A stretch of 64,000 bases of DNA from Pseudoclavibacter helvolus (GCF_014191305.1 NZ_JACHWJ010000004.1:186001-250000); one strand, 5' to 3'. Shown: positions 34,415 to 43,353, numbered from the stretch's first letter. Translations and numbers: made by a program. Notes: generated by a model not told the origin, from the sequence alone.

Positions 34415-35208
34415 GCGTTGCCTTCCTTGCTGTCAGAGTTGACAGCCGTGCTGGTGGAGTTCGTGAAGATCGGGACGAGCTCGGCGAGGTCGTCGACGAC
34501 CGTGTCTGCCCCTGAGGACATGAGCTCTTCGTGGCTCGCCTCGCGGGAGACGCCGATGACGAGCCCGAAGTCGCCGTCGCGCCCGGCCTGGACGCCGGAG
34601 TGGGCGTCTTCGACGACGACGCACTCGGCGGCCGTGAGCCCGAGGAGCTCGGCCGCGTAGAGGTACGTGTCTGGCGCCGGCTTGCCCGCGATGCCGTTCT
34701 CTGCGGCGACGAGGCCGTCGACGACGGTCTCGAACCGGTCGAGCAGGCCCGCCGCGGTGAGCACGGGCACGGCGTTGCGTGAGCTCGAGACGACGGCGAC
34801 GCGGAGGCCGCTGTCGACGGCTGCGTTCAGGAACTCGACCGACCCCGGGTACGCCTGCACGCCGGTTTCGGCGAGCTCTGCGTTGAAGGTGTCGTTCTTG
34901 CGGTTTCCGAGGCCGCAGACGGTCTCGAGCTCCGGTGCATCTTCCGGCGTGCCGTCCTCGAGCGTGATGCCGCGCGAGGCGAGGAACGAGCGGACGCCGT
35001 CGTAGCGCGGCTTGCCGTCGATGTAGCGCAGGTAGTCGTCGTCGGTGTAGTCGGGGCCCGCGCCCTTGAGGGCGAGGTAGTCCGTGAAGAGTCTCGCCCA
35101 GGCGCGCATGTGCACCTCGGCGGTGGGCGTGATGACGCCGTCGAGATCGAAGAGTATGGCTTTGGAACTGGTGAGCTGTGTCACGTCTCGGAGACGAGGA
35201 GCGATCAT
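34411..35208 (-). CDS. pgmB: beta-phosphoglucomutase-type HAD protein
   Basis: 265 residues. AILFDLDGVITPTAEVHMRAW contains the Asp nucleophile and the second Asp; VAVVSSSRNAVPVL, AGKPAPDTYLYAAELLG and VVVEDAHSGVQAGRDG complete the HAD set. The long cap and the coupling to GH65 fit conversion of beta-glucose 1-phosphate to glucose 6-phosphate. ATG at 35208 with AAGG 9 nt upstream; a TTG three codons earlier is possible. Confidence 0.85.
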   Translation of the reverse strand: MIAPRLRDVTQLTSSKAILFDLDGVITPTAEVHMRAWARLFTDYLALKGAGPDYTDDDYLRYIDGKPRYDGVRSFLASRGITLEDGTPEDAPELETVCGLGNRKNDTFNAELAETGVQAYPGSVEFLNAAVDSGLRVAVVSSSRNAVPVLTAAGLLDRFETVVDGLVAAENGIAGKPAPDTYLYAAELLGLTAAECVVVEDAHSGVQAGRDGDFGLVIGVSREASHEELMSSGADTVVDDLAELVPIFTNSTSTAVNSDSKEGNA

Positions 35209-35374
35209 TGCATCCAACCTTGCATCGTTGGGTGGCGCCGTGACGCCGTTCTATGGTGCACGACAGAATTCACCGGTGTGCTCCTCCCTCGATGCACACC
35301 GCAGATCCCCGGCGCGGTGTTCAATATCGTAGGGGTTCCCGGGGGCCGGATGCGCTCATATTCGGACGATCCGT

Positions 35375-36031
35375 TCAGTCGGTTTCGTGGATGTGGCTGC
35401 GCTCGGCTTGGCGGCTGAAGAGCGAGAGGATCTCGAGCGTCGTCTCGCCGTCGTTTGTCATGGAGTGCGGGCGTGTCGTGTCGAATTCGGCGGCCTCGCC
35501 CGGCTGGAGAATCGTGACCTCGTCGTCGAGCTGGAGGCGGAGCCTGCCTGCTAGCACGTAGCACCACTCGGTGCCCTCGTGAACGCGGAGTGTGACTGGT
35601 TTCTCGCGGTCGGCGGGCTTCTGCGGGGCCACGAGCACTTTGAAGGCCTGCATGCCGTCGGTGGCTCGCGAGAGGGCGAGGTAGACGCGGTCGCCGCGCT
35701 TCACCGGCTTGGGGTGGATGCGCGGGTCGCCCGTCGATGGGGCGCCGACGAGGTCGTCGAGGGGGACGCGGTAGCACCGTGCGAGGGGCAGGAGCACGTC
35801 GAGGGACGGTCGCCGCCCGCCGGATTCGAGGCGCGAGAGCGTGCTGACGCTGAGGTTCGTCTCGTTGGCGACTTCGCTGAGCGTCATGCCTCTTGCCTGC
35901 CTGATCTCGCGGAGGCGGGGCGCGACTCGGCTGAGCGCCTCGGTGATGCCGACCGTCTGGTCCTCGGTCACATCCGGCCCAGCTGGGTGGCCGTGGCCGT
36001 GCTCCTGGTTCGTGTGTCGCGCATCCGTCAT
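35375..36031 (-). CDS. XRE-family regulator with cupin sensor domain
   Basis: 218 residues. Helix-turn-helix LREIRQARGMTLSEVANETN and LSVSTLSRLESGGRRPSLDV at about residues 40-80, then a C-terminal cupin (EGTEWCYVLAGRLRLQL, LQPGEAAEFDTTRPH). The N-terminal 30 residues are His-rich. Such proteins sense small molecules. ATG at 36031. Divergent from the thioredoxin-reductase-like gene with a small palindrome between, so it may control that gene and itself. Confidence 0.87.
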   Translation of the reverse strand: MTDARHTNQEHGHGHPAGPDVTEDQTVGITEALSRVAPRLREIRQARGMTLSEVANETNLSVSTLSRLESGGRRPSLDVLLPLARCYRVPLDDLVGAPSTGDPRIHPKPVKRGDRVYLALSRATDGMQAFKVLVAPQKPADREKPVTLRVHEGTEWCYVLAGRLRLQLDDEVTILQPGEAAEFDTTRPHSMTNDGETTLEILSLFSRQAERSHIHETD

Positions 36032-36043
36032 GTTGCGAAGATA

Positions 36044-36057
36044 GCAAATCTGTTTGC
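36044..36057. promoter_or_regulatory. candidate XRE operator
   Basis: GCAAA-TCTG-TTTGC, a 5-bp-arm palindrome in the 58-nt gap between the XRE start (36031) and the flavoprotein start (36090). Confidence 0.35.
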
Positions 36058-36089
36058 GGAAAACGAGACCTGCGACCGAGACTCGACGC

Positions 36090-37040
36090 ATGACACAACT
36101 GGATGCGCCGCAGCTGGCGGCAGATACCGACACTCAGCTCTGGGACACGATCGTGATCGGCGCTGGGCCTGCCGGCCTGAGCGCCGCCCTCATGCTCACG
36201 AGAGGCCGGCGGCGGGTTCTGGTGCTCGACCACGGGGTGCCCCGCAATCGCTTCACCGACCACATGCACGGTGTCCTCGGTCACGAGGGGCTCGCGCCGG
36301 GAGAGCTGCGTCGCATCGGACGGGCCGAGGTGGAGGCCCACGAGGGGATCTTCGACGACGCCGAGGTGACGACCGTGACGCCGGTCGCCGCGGACGACGG
36401 AACCCGCGTGCGAATCGCCACGAAGGACGGCCGAGTCTTCCGGGCCCGCACCGTGGTCGTTGCGACCGGGTTGCGCGACGAGCTCCCGAACGTGCCAGGC
36501 CTTCGCGCCCTCTGGGGTCGTGGCGTGTACGCCTGCCCATTCTGCGACGGCTACGAGCATCGTGACCGACCCATCGCCGTGCTGGCGACCGGCGACCACT
36601 CCGACATGAAGGCGCACCTGCTGCGCCAGTGGAGCGCCGACCTCGTTCTGCTGGTTAACGGCTCGTTCACGCTCGGCGAGGCTGAGGCGCGCGCCCTCGC
36701 GGCGCGGGGGATCCGCGTCGAGCGATCTGGGGTCGACGAGGTCCTCTCGAGCGAGGACGGGCGCGTGCGTGGTGTGCGCCTTGCGAACGGAACGGAGCTC
36801 GAACTCGAGGCGATCTTCACCAACCCAGACTTCGTCCCGCTGACCGGGATGCTCGAGGCTGTTGAGGTTCGCGGCCCCGAGCATCCGGATGCGCGCGTCT
36901 GGGTCGTCGGGAACGCAGGAGACGCGCGCGCCAACGTGCCCGTCTCGATCGGGCAGGGTGCAGCGGCCGGGGGTGACGTCGCGTTTGCGCTCCTCATGGA
37001 CGAGATCGCGGCTGCGACCACGGGCGGGGCGCAGCAGTAG
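36090..37040 (+). CDS. thioredoxin-reductase-like FAD/NAD(P)-dependent oxidoreductase
   Basis: 316 residues. FAD-binding TIVIGAGPAGLSAALMLTRG near residue 21, a CPFC redox pair in VYACPFCDGYEH (about residue 152), and a closing WVVGNAGDARANVPVSIGQG. The NAD(P) domain is short. Such proteins are small thioredoxin-reductase relatives of unknown partner; disulfide reduction is expected. ATG at 36090 (MTQLDAP) chosen; the frame also opens at 36054 within the palindrome region. Divergent from the XRE-cupin gene. Confidence 0.85.
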   Translation: MTQLDAPQLAADTDTQLWDTIVIGAGPAGLSAALMLTRGRRRVLVLDHGVPRNRFTDHMHGVLGHEGLAPGELRRIGRAEVEAHEGIFDDAEVTTVTPVAADDGTRVRIATKDGRVFRARTVVVATGLRDELPNVPGLRALWGRGVYACPFCDGYEHRDRPIAVLATGDHSDMKAHLLRQWSADLVLLVNGSFTLGEAEARALAARGIRVERSGVDEVLSSEDGRVRGVRLANGTELELEAIFTNPDFVPLTGMLEAVEVRGPEHPDARVWVVGNAGDARANVPVSIGQGAAAGGDVAFALLMDEIAAATTGGAQQ

Positions 37041-37070
37041 CCACGACCCACCCGCGAGTACCGGTAGCGC

Positions 37071-39476
37071 CTAGAGCGACTCGCTGTCGCCCTCCCCGGC
37101 TTCTGCTGTGCGTTCGCCGCGCTTGCGGATGGCCGCGGCCGTCGCGATCGCTCCCACGGCGAGCACGGCGGCGCCGCCGATGGTTGGTGCGAGCAGCTCG
37201 CCGCCCGTGGACGCGAGTCCGTCTGGCGCCGTCGTCGGGGTCGGCGACGACGTTGCCCAACCCGGTGCGGAGGCGCTCGGTGTCGTTGTGCTCGTCGCTC
37301 CCGGCGTGCCAGTGGGGGTCGCGGTCGGAGTGAGGGGCGGTGCCGAGGTCGGCGCTGGTGTCGCAGTGGGGGAGACGGTGGGGGTCGGTGTGACCGGCAC
37401 CTCTACGAGCTGCTCCTTGGGGAGTACCTGCACAATCGTCGGTCGCGGCCCCGCGAACGCACCTGCCGGTGCCTGTGCGCCGGCAGCGACGAAGTCAGGG
37501 AAGAAGGAGTTCTGGGTCTCGAACGAGCCGTCTTCGCCGGGATGCTGCACGGCGACGAACACGTGGCGTTCCGCGTCGTGGATGACTGGGCCGCACGTCT
37601 CGCTCTCGCGAGGGACGGCGAGGAACTGCTCGACGTTGCCGCGGTTCGGGCCCTCGAGTGTGACGCGGAACAGTCCGTCGTTGTAGCCGATCGTGCTCGG
37701 GGCGCCGTCTGTCGAGATCCACAGGTTGCCGACGGAGTCGAAGGCCAGGTTGTCCGGGCACGAGATGGGTGACACCTGCGCGGCGGGGAACCCCGCGAAG
37801 TAGGCGGACGAATTCGTGGCAGGGTCGCCGCAGAGCAGCAGCAGGTTCCAGGTGAAGCTCGTTGCTGTCTGGTCGCCGCCTGCCTCGGCGATCTCGACGA
37901 CGTGTCCGTCGCGGTTTTCGGCGCGAGGGTTGGCCTCGTCGGCGCCCGCGCGGCCAGGGGTGCCGCGGTTCGTGTTGTTTGTGCAGGCGACGTAGACCTT
38001 GCCGGTGAAGGGGTTCGGCTCGACGTCCTCGCAGCGATCCATCTTGGTGGCACCGGCCAGGTCGGCGGCGAGGCGCGTGTGCACCAGCACCTGGTCGATC
38101 GACATTCCAGAGATCTGGGATGCCCCGTCAACGACGAGCGGCAGCCAGGTCCCGGTGCCGTCGAAGGCTTCGTCGCTCGGGAGCACCCCCGAACCGGGGA
38201 TCTCGGAGGCTGGGGAGTTGCCGGCGAACTGCGCCACGTAGAGGTCGCCGTTGGCCAGCAGCGTCATGTTGTGGGCGCGGTTCCCCTCGATGTAGGAGTC
38301 GCGCGAGACGAACTTGTAGAGGTAGTCGAAGCGCTCGTCGTCGCCCGTGTACGCCACGACCTTGCCGTTCGCGGCGATGGAGATGTTGGCACCCTCGTGC
38401 TTGAGGCGGCCGAGCATCGAGTGCTTCTTGGGTGTGCTCGCGGGGTCGAGTGGGTCGATCTCGATGATCCAGCCGAAGCGGTTGGCTTCGTTCTCGTAGC
38501 CAGCGTTCCTCGTGTCGAAGCGGGGCGCATCCAGTTCCCAGCCGCGCACGGTTTCGCTGTCGGCGAGTCCGTATCGCTGTTCTTCCCCGGAGGTGCCCTG
38601 GGCGCGGAAGTACCCGTTGAAGTTCTCCTCGCCAGAGAGAATCGTGCCCCATGGGGTTGTGCCGCCGGCGCAGTTGCCGAGCGTGCCCTTGACCCACCGT
38701 CCCGTGGGGTCCTCGACGGTCGTGAGGAGCGGCGAGCCCGCCGCGGGTCCCGTCATCTCGTAGACCGTGTTGAGGAGGAAGCGACGGTTGCGCGCAGCTC
38801 CCACGACGTAGCTCCAGGGGTGCTCGCTAGACGTGCGCTCGAGTTCCACGACGGATAGGCCGTGGGCGGCGCGTCCGACGGCCCGGACCCGGTCCTTCTC
38901 GTTCTCGAGTTGGGCGGCGGGGAACATGATGTTCTCGTTCGTGTACTCGTGGTTGACGAACAGCACGGCACGCAGTCCGGCCGAGCCGTCGAGCGGCAGG
39001 ATGTCGGTGTAGTCGCAGTTGTAGCCGAACTGGCGTGCCTGCGCGGCCTCCGTCTGGTTCTCCGGGTCGAAGGCAGGACTGTCGGAGAAGAGCGGGTCGC
39101 CCCAGCGGATGAGCGGTCGCCAGTCGTAGCCGTCCGGCACCGTGAACGTGTCTGACATGGCGTCGACGGGTGAGATGGGCGAGAAATCGAGCGGCGACGC
39201 GGCCGGGCCGAACGGTGACGCGCTTGGTGCGGCCTCCGCCCGCGGGGCGGCGCCGACGGCGAGCGTGATCGCGCCAGCGAGGCCCGCGCTCGCCCCGAGC
39301 ATGGTGCGGCGCGAGAGCTGCGCGGAGACGATGTCGCGGAAGTAGGAGTTCGACGAGGTGTTGCAGACCTCGCCCGTGCAGGCGTTGGCGCACTTGAGCG
39401 CGCACGTCACCGGGCTGCGCTTGCCTTTCGTGTGCCCCAGCATTGGGAGGAATGTGCGGCGCGAGACATCGGTCAT
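37071..39476 (-). CDS. phoX: PhoX-type alkaline phosphatase with cell-wall sorting tail
   Basis: 801 residues. N-terminus has an SRRTFLPMLG motif, then TCALKCANACTGEVCN and a second twin-arginine SRRTMLGASAGLAGA with a typical Tat signal. The DUF839/PhoX body includes VNHEYTNENIMFP, GTTPWGTILSGEENFNGYF, KHEGANISIA and CEDVEPNPFTGKVYVACTNN. Ca2+/Fe-dependent phosphatase releasing phosphate from organic esters outside the cell. After about residue 690 comes a Pro/Thr linker and LASTGG, a membrane helix and RKRGER: an LAxTG-like sortase signal. AGGAG precedes the ATG at 39476. Confidence 0.87.
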   Translation of the reverse strand: MTDVSRRTFLPMLGHTKGKRSPVTCALKCANACTGEVCNTSSNSYFRDIVSAQLSRRTMLGASAGLAGAITLAVGAAPRAEAAPSASPFGPAASPLDFSPISPVDAMSDTFTVPDGYDWRPLIRWGDPLFSDSPAFDPENQTEAAQARQFGYNCDYTDILPLDGSAGLRAVLFVNHEYTNENIMFPAAQLENEKDRVRAVGRAAHGLSVVELERTSSEHPWSYVVGAARNRRFLLNTVYEMTGPAAGSPLLTTVEDPTGRWVKGTLGNCAGGTTPWGTILSGEENFNGYFRAQGTSGEEQRYGLADSETVRGWELDAPRFDTRNAGYENEANRFGWIIEIDPLDPASTPKKHSMLGRLKHEGANISIAANGKVVAYTGDDERFDYLYKFVSRDSYIEGNRAHNMTLLANGDLYVAQFAGNSPASEIPGSGVLPSDEAFDGTGTWLPLVVDGASQISGMSIDQVLVHTRLAADLAGATKMDRCEDVEPNPFTGKVYVACTNNTNRGTPGRAGADEANPRAENRDGHVVEIAEAGGDQTATSFTWNLLLLCGDPATNSSAYFAGFPAAQVSPISCPDNLAFDSVGNLWISTDGAPSTIGYNDGLFRVTLEGPNRGNVEQFLAVPRESETCGPVIHDAERHVFVAVQHPGEDGSFETQNSFFPDFVAAGAQAPAGAFAGPRPTIVQVLPKEQLVEVPVTPTPTVSPTATPAPTSAPPLTPTATPTGTPGATSTTTPSASAPGWATSSPTPTTAPDGLASTGGELLAPTIGGAAVLAVGAIATAAAIRKRGERTAEAGEGDSESL

Positions 39477-39611
39477 GGTGAAGCTCCTTCGTCGGGGGAC
39501 GCGAAGAAGGCAAACAGCGCGCAGAAAACGGGCGGTGGTATCCGGGTGAATGCCCGGTGAATCCGCCTCAGGCTTCCCTAACGTTGCTTGGCGGGGCGCG
39601 ACCGCCAGGCC

Positions 39612-40277
39612 CTACAGGCCGAAGTAGGAGCGCAGTGTCGTCTGGTGGTGTTCGCGGACCGTCTTCTCGATGACGCTGGCGCTCGCCCCCGATTCGATGA
39701 GGTGGATCAGGTGCTCGTGTTCCGCGATGTATTCGGGCGCTCTGTTTGCGCCGAACCCGAGCCTGGCGTGCTGCAGCTGCCCCAGCCGCCGCCAGGTGCG
39801 CTCGACGAGGTCGACGAGGTGCGGGTTGGGGCTCCTCCGGAAGATCAGGTGGTGGAAACGCGCGTTCAGTTCCATGAACCTGACCGAGTCGGCGTCATGG
39901 AGCGCGTCCTCCATCTCTCCGTTTGTGTGCCGAGCCTGACAGAGGTCGTCGCTCGTGAGGTGAGGCGCCGCGCTCGCGGTGGCGTACCCCTCGATCACTG
40001 CGAGCGACTCCATGGCGTGTGAGTACAGCGCGGGGTCGAGGCCGGCCACCTGCGCTCCAACGTTGCGCTCGAAGGTCACGACCCCTTCAGCCTCGAGCAT
40101 TCTGACCGCTTCGCGCACGGGGACGGTGCTCACGCCGATCTGGCTGGCGATCGAGCCGAGCACAAGGCGATGACCCGGCGCGAACGTGCCGTCTGAGATG
40201 CGCTCGTTGATGTAGTCGTATGCGAGCCGCGCCTTGCCGAGGGAAAGGGAGTCCAGGCTCTCCGCCACGCTTGCCAT
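39612..40277 (-). CDS. GntR/FCD-family transcriptional regulator
   Basis: 221 residues. Winged helix in the first 80: AYDYINERISDGTFAPGHRL, LGSIASQIGVSTVPVREAVR, MLEAEGVVTFERNVGAQV. The rest is an FCD helical domain with NARFHHLIFRRSPNPHLV and EHEHLIHLIESGAS, whose His residues often bind a metal and an organic acid. Divergent from the LLM flavoprotein gene; target unknown. Confidence 0.87.
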   Translation of the reverse strand: MASVAESLDSLSLGKARLAYDYINERISDGTFAPGHRLVLGSIASQIGVSTVPVREAVRMLEAEGVVTFERNVGAQVAGLDPALYSHAMESLAVIEGYATASAAPHLTSDDLCQARHTNGEMEDALHDADSVRFMELNARFHHLIFRRSPNPHLVDLVERTWRRLGQLQHARLGFGANRAPEYIAEHEHLIHLIESGASASVIEKTVREHHQTTLRSYFGL

Positions 40278-40293
40278 GATCCACCTCTCGCTA

Positions 40294-40335
40294 CTTTGCC
40301 GGGGGTAAGAGTGACCATATACGTTGGCGGCAAAG
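40294..40335. promoter_or_regulatory. inverted repeat upstream of the GntR gene
   Basis: CTTTGCCG (40294-40301) and CGGCAAAG (40328-40335), perfect 8-nt arms with a 26-nt spacer, just upstream of the GntR start (40277). Two half-sites or a hairpin in the 5' leader. Confidence 0.3.
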
Positions 40336-40434
40336 ATTGCTGATCAGTGTGCAAAAAGAACTGGACAGAATCAGAATCTCGATTTGCTCGACTTGTGCCT
40401 ATCCGGGTCGGCGGCCAGGCGAGGCCCGTCTGAG

Positions 40435-40464
40435 TTGACGTGCCCGGGTGTTTCTTGGCATCAT
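40435..40464 (+). promoter_or_regulatory. candidate promoter upstream of the LLM gene
   Basis: TTGACG (40435-40440), 18-nt spacer and CATCAT (40459-40464), the latter matching TATAAT at four positions. It points toward the orphan hairpin at 40541 and the LLM gene. Confidence 0.3.
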
Positions 40465-40470
40465 CATCGA

Positions 40471-40585
40471 ACTTCATTCGATTGCATAGATAGCCGCCCC
40501 CGACCTCCACGTCGCGCCGCATCGCAGTCGACCACAAGCCGCGCCGCCTCGGGGATGCCGTGTTCCCCCGGGGCGGCGCTTTTCT
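40471..40585 (+). ncRNA. possible small RNA or attenuated leader
   Basis: Interval between the candidate promoter and an intrinsic-terminator-like hairpin that has no gene in front of it. There is no ATG or GTG start in the first 80 nt, so a leader peptide is unlikely. It does not resemble a riboswitch I know. Read-through would reach the LLM gene at 40663. Confidence 0.3.
40541..40583 (+). terminator. terminator-like hairpin without an upstream gene
   Basis: 14-bp stem (40541-40554 with 40566-40579, one non-Watson-Crick pair) followed by TTTT, inside the 385-nt gap between the GntR and LLM genes. Confidence 0.55.
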
Positions 40586-40662
40586 TGCGCTCAGCGCAGA
40601 ACTGGGCGGTGGTCCGCGGCGGGTAGGGTGCATGTAATTGCATTGAAATGGATGGAGCTGCC

Positions 40663-41697
40663 ATGACCGGCACGATCGAGTTCGGCCTCAACACCTTCGG
40701 CGACGCGACCAACGACCTCGACGGGCAGCCTCGCTCCCACGCACAGGTCATCCGAGATGTCGTCGAGGAGGGCGTGCTCGCGGAGCAGGTCGGCGTCGAC
40801 GCTTTCGCGGTGGGCGAGCACCACCGTGACGACTTCGCCATCTCGACTCCGGAGACCGTGCTGGCGGCGATCGCGGCCCGTACCGAGCGCATCCGCCTCG
40901 GCAGTGCCGTCACTGTGCTCAGTTCCGACGACCCTGTTCGCGTCTTCCAGCGCTTTTCGACGGTCGACGCCATCTCCAACGGGCGCGCAGAGGTCATGCT
41001 CGGACGCGGCTCGTTCACCGAGTCGTTCCCGCTCTTCGGCCTCAACCTGCAGGACTACGGGGTGCTCTTCGAGGAGAAGCTCGACCTCTTCATGAAGATC
41101 GCCGCCGGAGGCCCCGTGAGCTGGAACGGCACGGTGCGAGGTGCACTCAACGACGTCATCGTGCATCCGCAGCTGGAAGAGGGACGCCTCCGGACCTGGG
41201 CTGCCGTCGGGGGAACACCCCAGTCCGTTGTGCGCGCCGCCCAGTACTCGATGCCTCTCATGCTCGCGATCATCGGCGGCGAGTCAGCGCGCTTCGCGCC
41301 TTTCGCGAACCTCTACCGCCAGGCGAATGAGCAGTTCGGCCAGCCGAACGGCCCCATCGGGGCGCACTCGCCCGGCCACATCGCCGAGACCGACGAGCAG
41401 GCGCGCGAGGAGCACTGGCTCAACTACCGCACCATGATGATGCGCATCGGCAAAGAGCGCGGCTGGTCGCCCATGCAGTACGAGCAGTACGTGCAGGAGA
41501 CGGGTGAGCGCGGCGCGCTCTACGTCGGCTCACCGGAGACTGTCGCGCGCAAGATCGCCGCGACCGTGCAGGTGCTTGGCCTGCAGCGGTTCGACCTCAA
41601 GTACAGCGCCGGCACGCTCCCCCACGAGCACAGCATGAAGGCGATCGAGCTCTACGGAACCAAGGTCATCCCGATGGTGAGGGACCTGCTCGCCTAG
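40663..41697 (+). CDS. LLM-class flavin-dependent oxidoreductase
   Basis: 344 residues, luciferase-like (beta/alpha)8 barrel: IEFGLNTFGD start, QVGVDAFAVGEHHRDDFA, RIRLGSAVTVLSSDDPVRVF, and AEVMLGRGSFTESFPLFGLN. An FMN- or F420-dependent monooxygenase or reductase; substrate unknown. Start at the ATG at 40663 (MTGTIEF) with GGAG 5 nt upstream rather than the ATG at 40648. Followed by a hairpin, so probably monocistronic. Confidence 0.87.
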   Translation: MTGTIEFGLNTFGDATNDLDGQPRSHAQVIRDVVEEGVLAEQVGVDAFAVGEHHRDDFAISTPETVLAAIAARTERIRLGSAVTVLSSDDPVRVFQRFSTVDAISNGRAEVMLGRGSFTESFPLFGLNLQDYGVLFEEKLDLFMKIAAGGPVSWNGTVRGALNDVIVHPQLEEGRLRTWAAVGGTPQSVVRAAQYSMPLMLAIIGGESARFAPFANLYRQANEQFGQPNGPIGAHSPGHIAETDEQAREEHWLNYRTMMMRIGKERGWSPMQYEQYVQETGERGALYVGSPETVARKIAATVQVLGLQRFDLKYSAGTLPHEHSMKAIELYGTKVIPMVRDLLA

Positions 41698-41724
41698 TTG
41701 TGCGGATGCACGACCGCAGGCTTC

Positions 41725-41760
41725 CGGGCTGGGCGAAGTGTTCGTGAAGCGCCCAGCCCG
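41725..41760 (+). terminator. hairpin after the LLM gene
   Basis: Perfect 11-bp stem CGGGCTGGGCG (41725-41735) with 41750-41760, loop of 14 nt; no U-tract follows. Confidence 0.5.
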
Positions 41761-41852
41761 CACGAGTAGCGTTGAGGCCATCATCTCGGCTTGAGCCGCC
41801 ACACTCGAGCCAGCCATGCTTGAGCCCCGCCATCACATGAGGAGTTTGCACA

Positions 41853-43322
41853 ATGACGTATCCCAACGAAGCGGAACTGCTTGCGAAGGTCCCTGGCCAG
41901 CTGTTCATCGGCGGCGAGTGGATCGACGGAGCTGACGAGCCCTTCGCGGTCAACGACCCGTCGACCGGCAAGGCGCTCAAGCACATCGCGAACGCGAACC
42001 CTGAGCAGGGAATCCAGGCGCTCGATGCAGCCGTGGCAGCGCAAGAGGACTTTGCACGCATGGCACCGCGCGAGCGTGGCGAGATCCTCCGCCGCGCCTT
42101 CGACATCCTTCAGGAGCGCCGCGACGAGATGGCGCTCATCATGACCCTCGAGATGGGCAAGCCGCTCGCCGAGGCACAGGGCGAGGTCACCTACGGCGGC
42201 GAGTTCCTCCGCTGGTTCAGCGAAGAGGCCGTGCGTGTGCACGGCCGCTACGGCACGCAGCCGGAAGGTACGGGACGCATGATCGTCTCGAAGCACCCGG
42301 TCGGCCCCGCCTTCCTCATCACCCCCTGGAACTTCCCGCTCGCCATGGCGACGCGCAAGATCGCTCCGGCGATCGCCGCCGGCTGCACCTCGGTCGTGAA
42401 GCCCGCATCCCTCACGCCCCTCACGACCCTCTACTTCGTGAAGATCCTCGAAGAGGCCGGCCTGCCCAAGGGCGTCGTCAACGTCATCACGACGCGCAGC
42501 ACCGCCGCCGTCTCGTCGCCGATCATCGCAGACCCGCGCCTCCGCAAGATCTCGTTCACGGGTTCGACGGGAGTCGGCCAGGGCCTCATGAAGGAAGCCA
42601 CGAAGAACGTGCTGCGCACGTCGATGGAGCTCGGCGGCAACGCGCCGTTCGTCGTCTTCGAGGACGCCGACCTGGATAAGGCCGTCGAGGGTGTCATCGC
42701 GGCGAAGTTCCGCAACATCGGCCAGGCCTGCACGGCCGCGAACCGCATCCTCGTGCACACGGACGTCGCCGACGAGTTCGCGCGCCGCGTCACCCAGAAG
42801 GTCGCCTCGTTCAAGATCGGCCGCGGCACCGAGGAAGGCGTCATCATCGGGCCGCTCGTCGAGGACAAGGCTGTCGACAAGGTCGCGTCGCTCGTCGACT
42901 CCGCGGTTGCCGCCGGTGCCGAGCTGCTCCACGGCGGCAAGCGCGTCGAGGGCGACGGCTCCTTCTACGAGCCGACCGTGCTGAACCGCACCCCTGCATC
43001 CAGCGAGATCTTCCGCGAGGAGATCTTCGGACCCGTGCTCTCGATCACGACGTTCTCCGACGAGGAAGAGGCGATCCGCCTCGCGAACGACACGGAGTAC
43101 GGCCTCGTCTCCTACGTCTTCACGGAAGACCTCAAGCGCGGCCAGCGCCTCATTGACCGCATCGAGACGGGCATGATGGGCCTCAACATCGGCGTGCTCT
43201 CCAACGCCGCGGCGCCGTTCGGCGGCGTCAAGATGTCCGGCATCGGCCGCGAGGGCGGCTTCGAGGGCATCGAGGAGTACCTGTACACGAAGTACACGCT
43301 CACGCCGAACCCGTACGCGTAG
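41853..43322 (+). CDS. gabD: succinate-semialdehyde-type aldehyde dehydrogenase
   Basis: 489 residues. ALDH signatures: FLITPWNFPLAMATRKIAPA, KPASLTPL, FTGSTGVGQ, general base Glu259 in MELGGNAPF and nucleophile Cys293 in GQACTAANR. Closest in style to GabD, oxidising succinic semialdehyde with NAD(P)+. Enzymes of this group also oxidise 2-oxoglutarate semialdehyde, the last step of hydroxyproline breakdown, so a link to the locus at 53-64 kb is possible but unproven. Single gene with its own terminator. Confidence 0.88.
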   Translation: MTYPNEAELLAKVPGQLFIGGEWIDGADEPFAVNDPSTGKALKHIANANPEQGIQALDAAVAAQEDFARMAPRERGEILRRAFDILQERRDEMALIMTLEMGKPLAEAQGEVTYGGEFLRWFSEEAVRVHGRYGTQPEGTGRMIVSKHPVGPAFLITPWNFPLAMATRKIAPAIAAGCTSVVKPASLTPLTTLYFVKILEEAGLPKGVVNVITTRSTAAVSSPIIADPRLRKISFTGSTGVGQGLMKEATKNVLRTSMELGGNAPFVVFEDADLDKAVEGVIAAKFRNIGQACTAANRILVHTDVADEFARRVTQKVASFKIGRGTEEGVIIGPLVEDKAVDKVASLVDSAVAAGAELLHGGKRVEGDGSFYEPTVLNRTPASSEIFREEIFGPVLSITTFSDEEEAIRLANDTEYGLVSYVFTEDLKRGQRLIDRIETGMMGLNIGVLSNAAAPFGGVKMSGIGREGGFEGIEEYLYTKYTLTPNPYA

Positions 43323-43353
43323 GCAGCGCGGAGTTAAGACTCCCGCATCCGTT

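Noticed and set aside
35205-36884. 559-codon minus-strand frame spanning the XRE and flavoprotein genes
   Set aside because: Crosses two real genes and a divergent promoter region; no protein-like segment.
40465-40554. Cysteine-rich leader peptide before the LLM gene
   Set aside because: A Cys-containing frame can be read here, but no ATG or GTG start precedes it.
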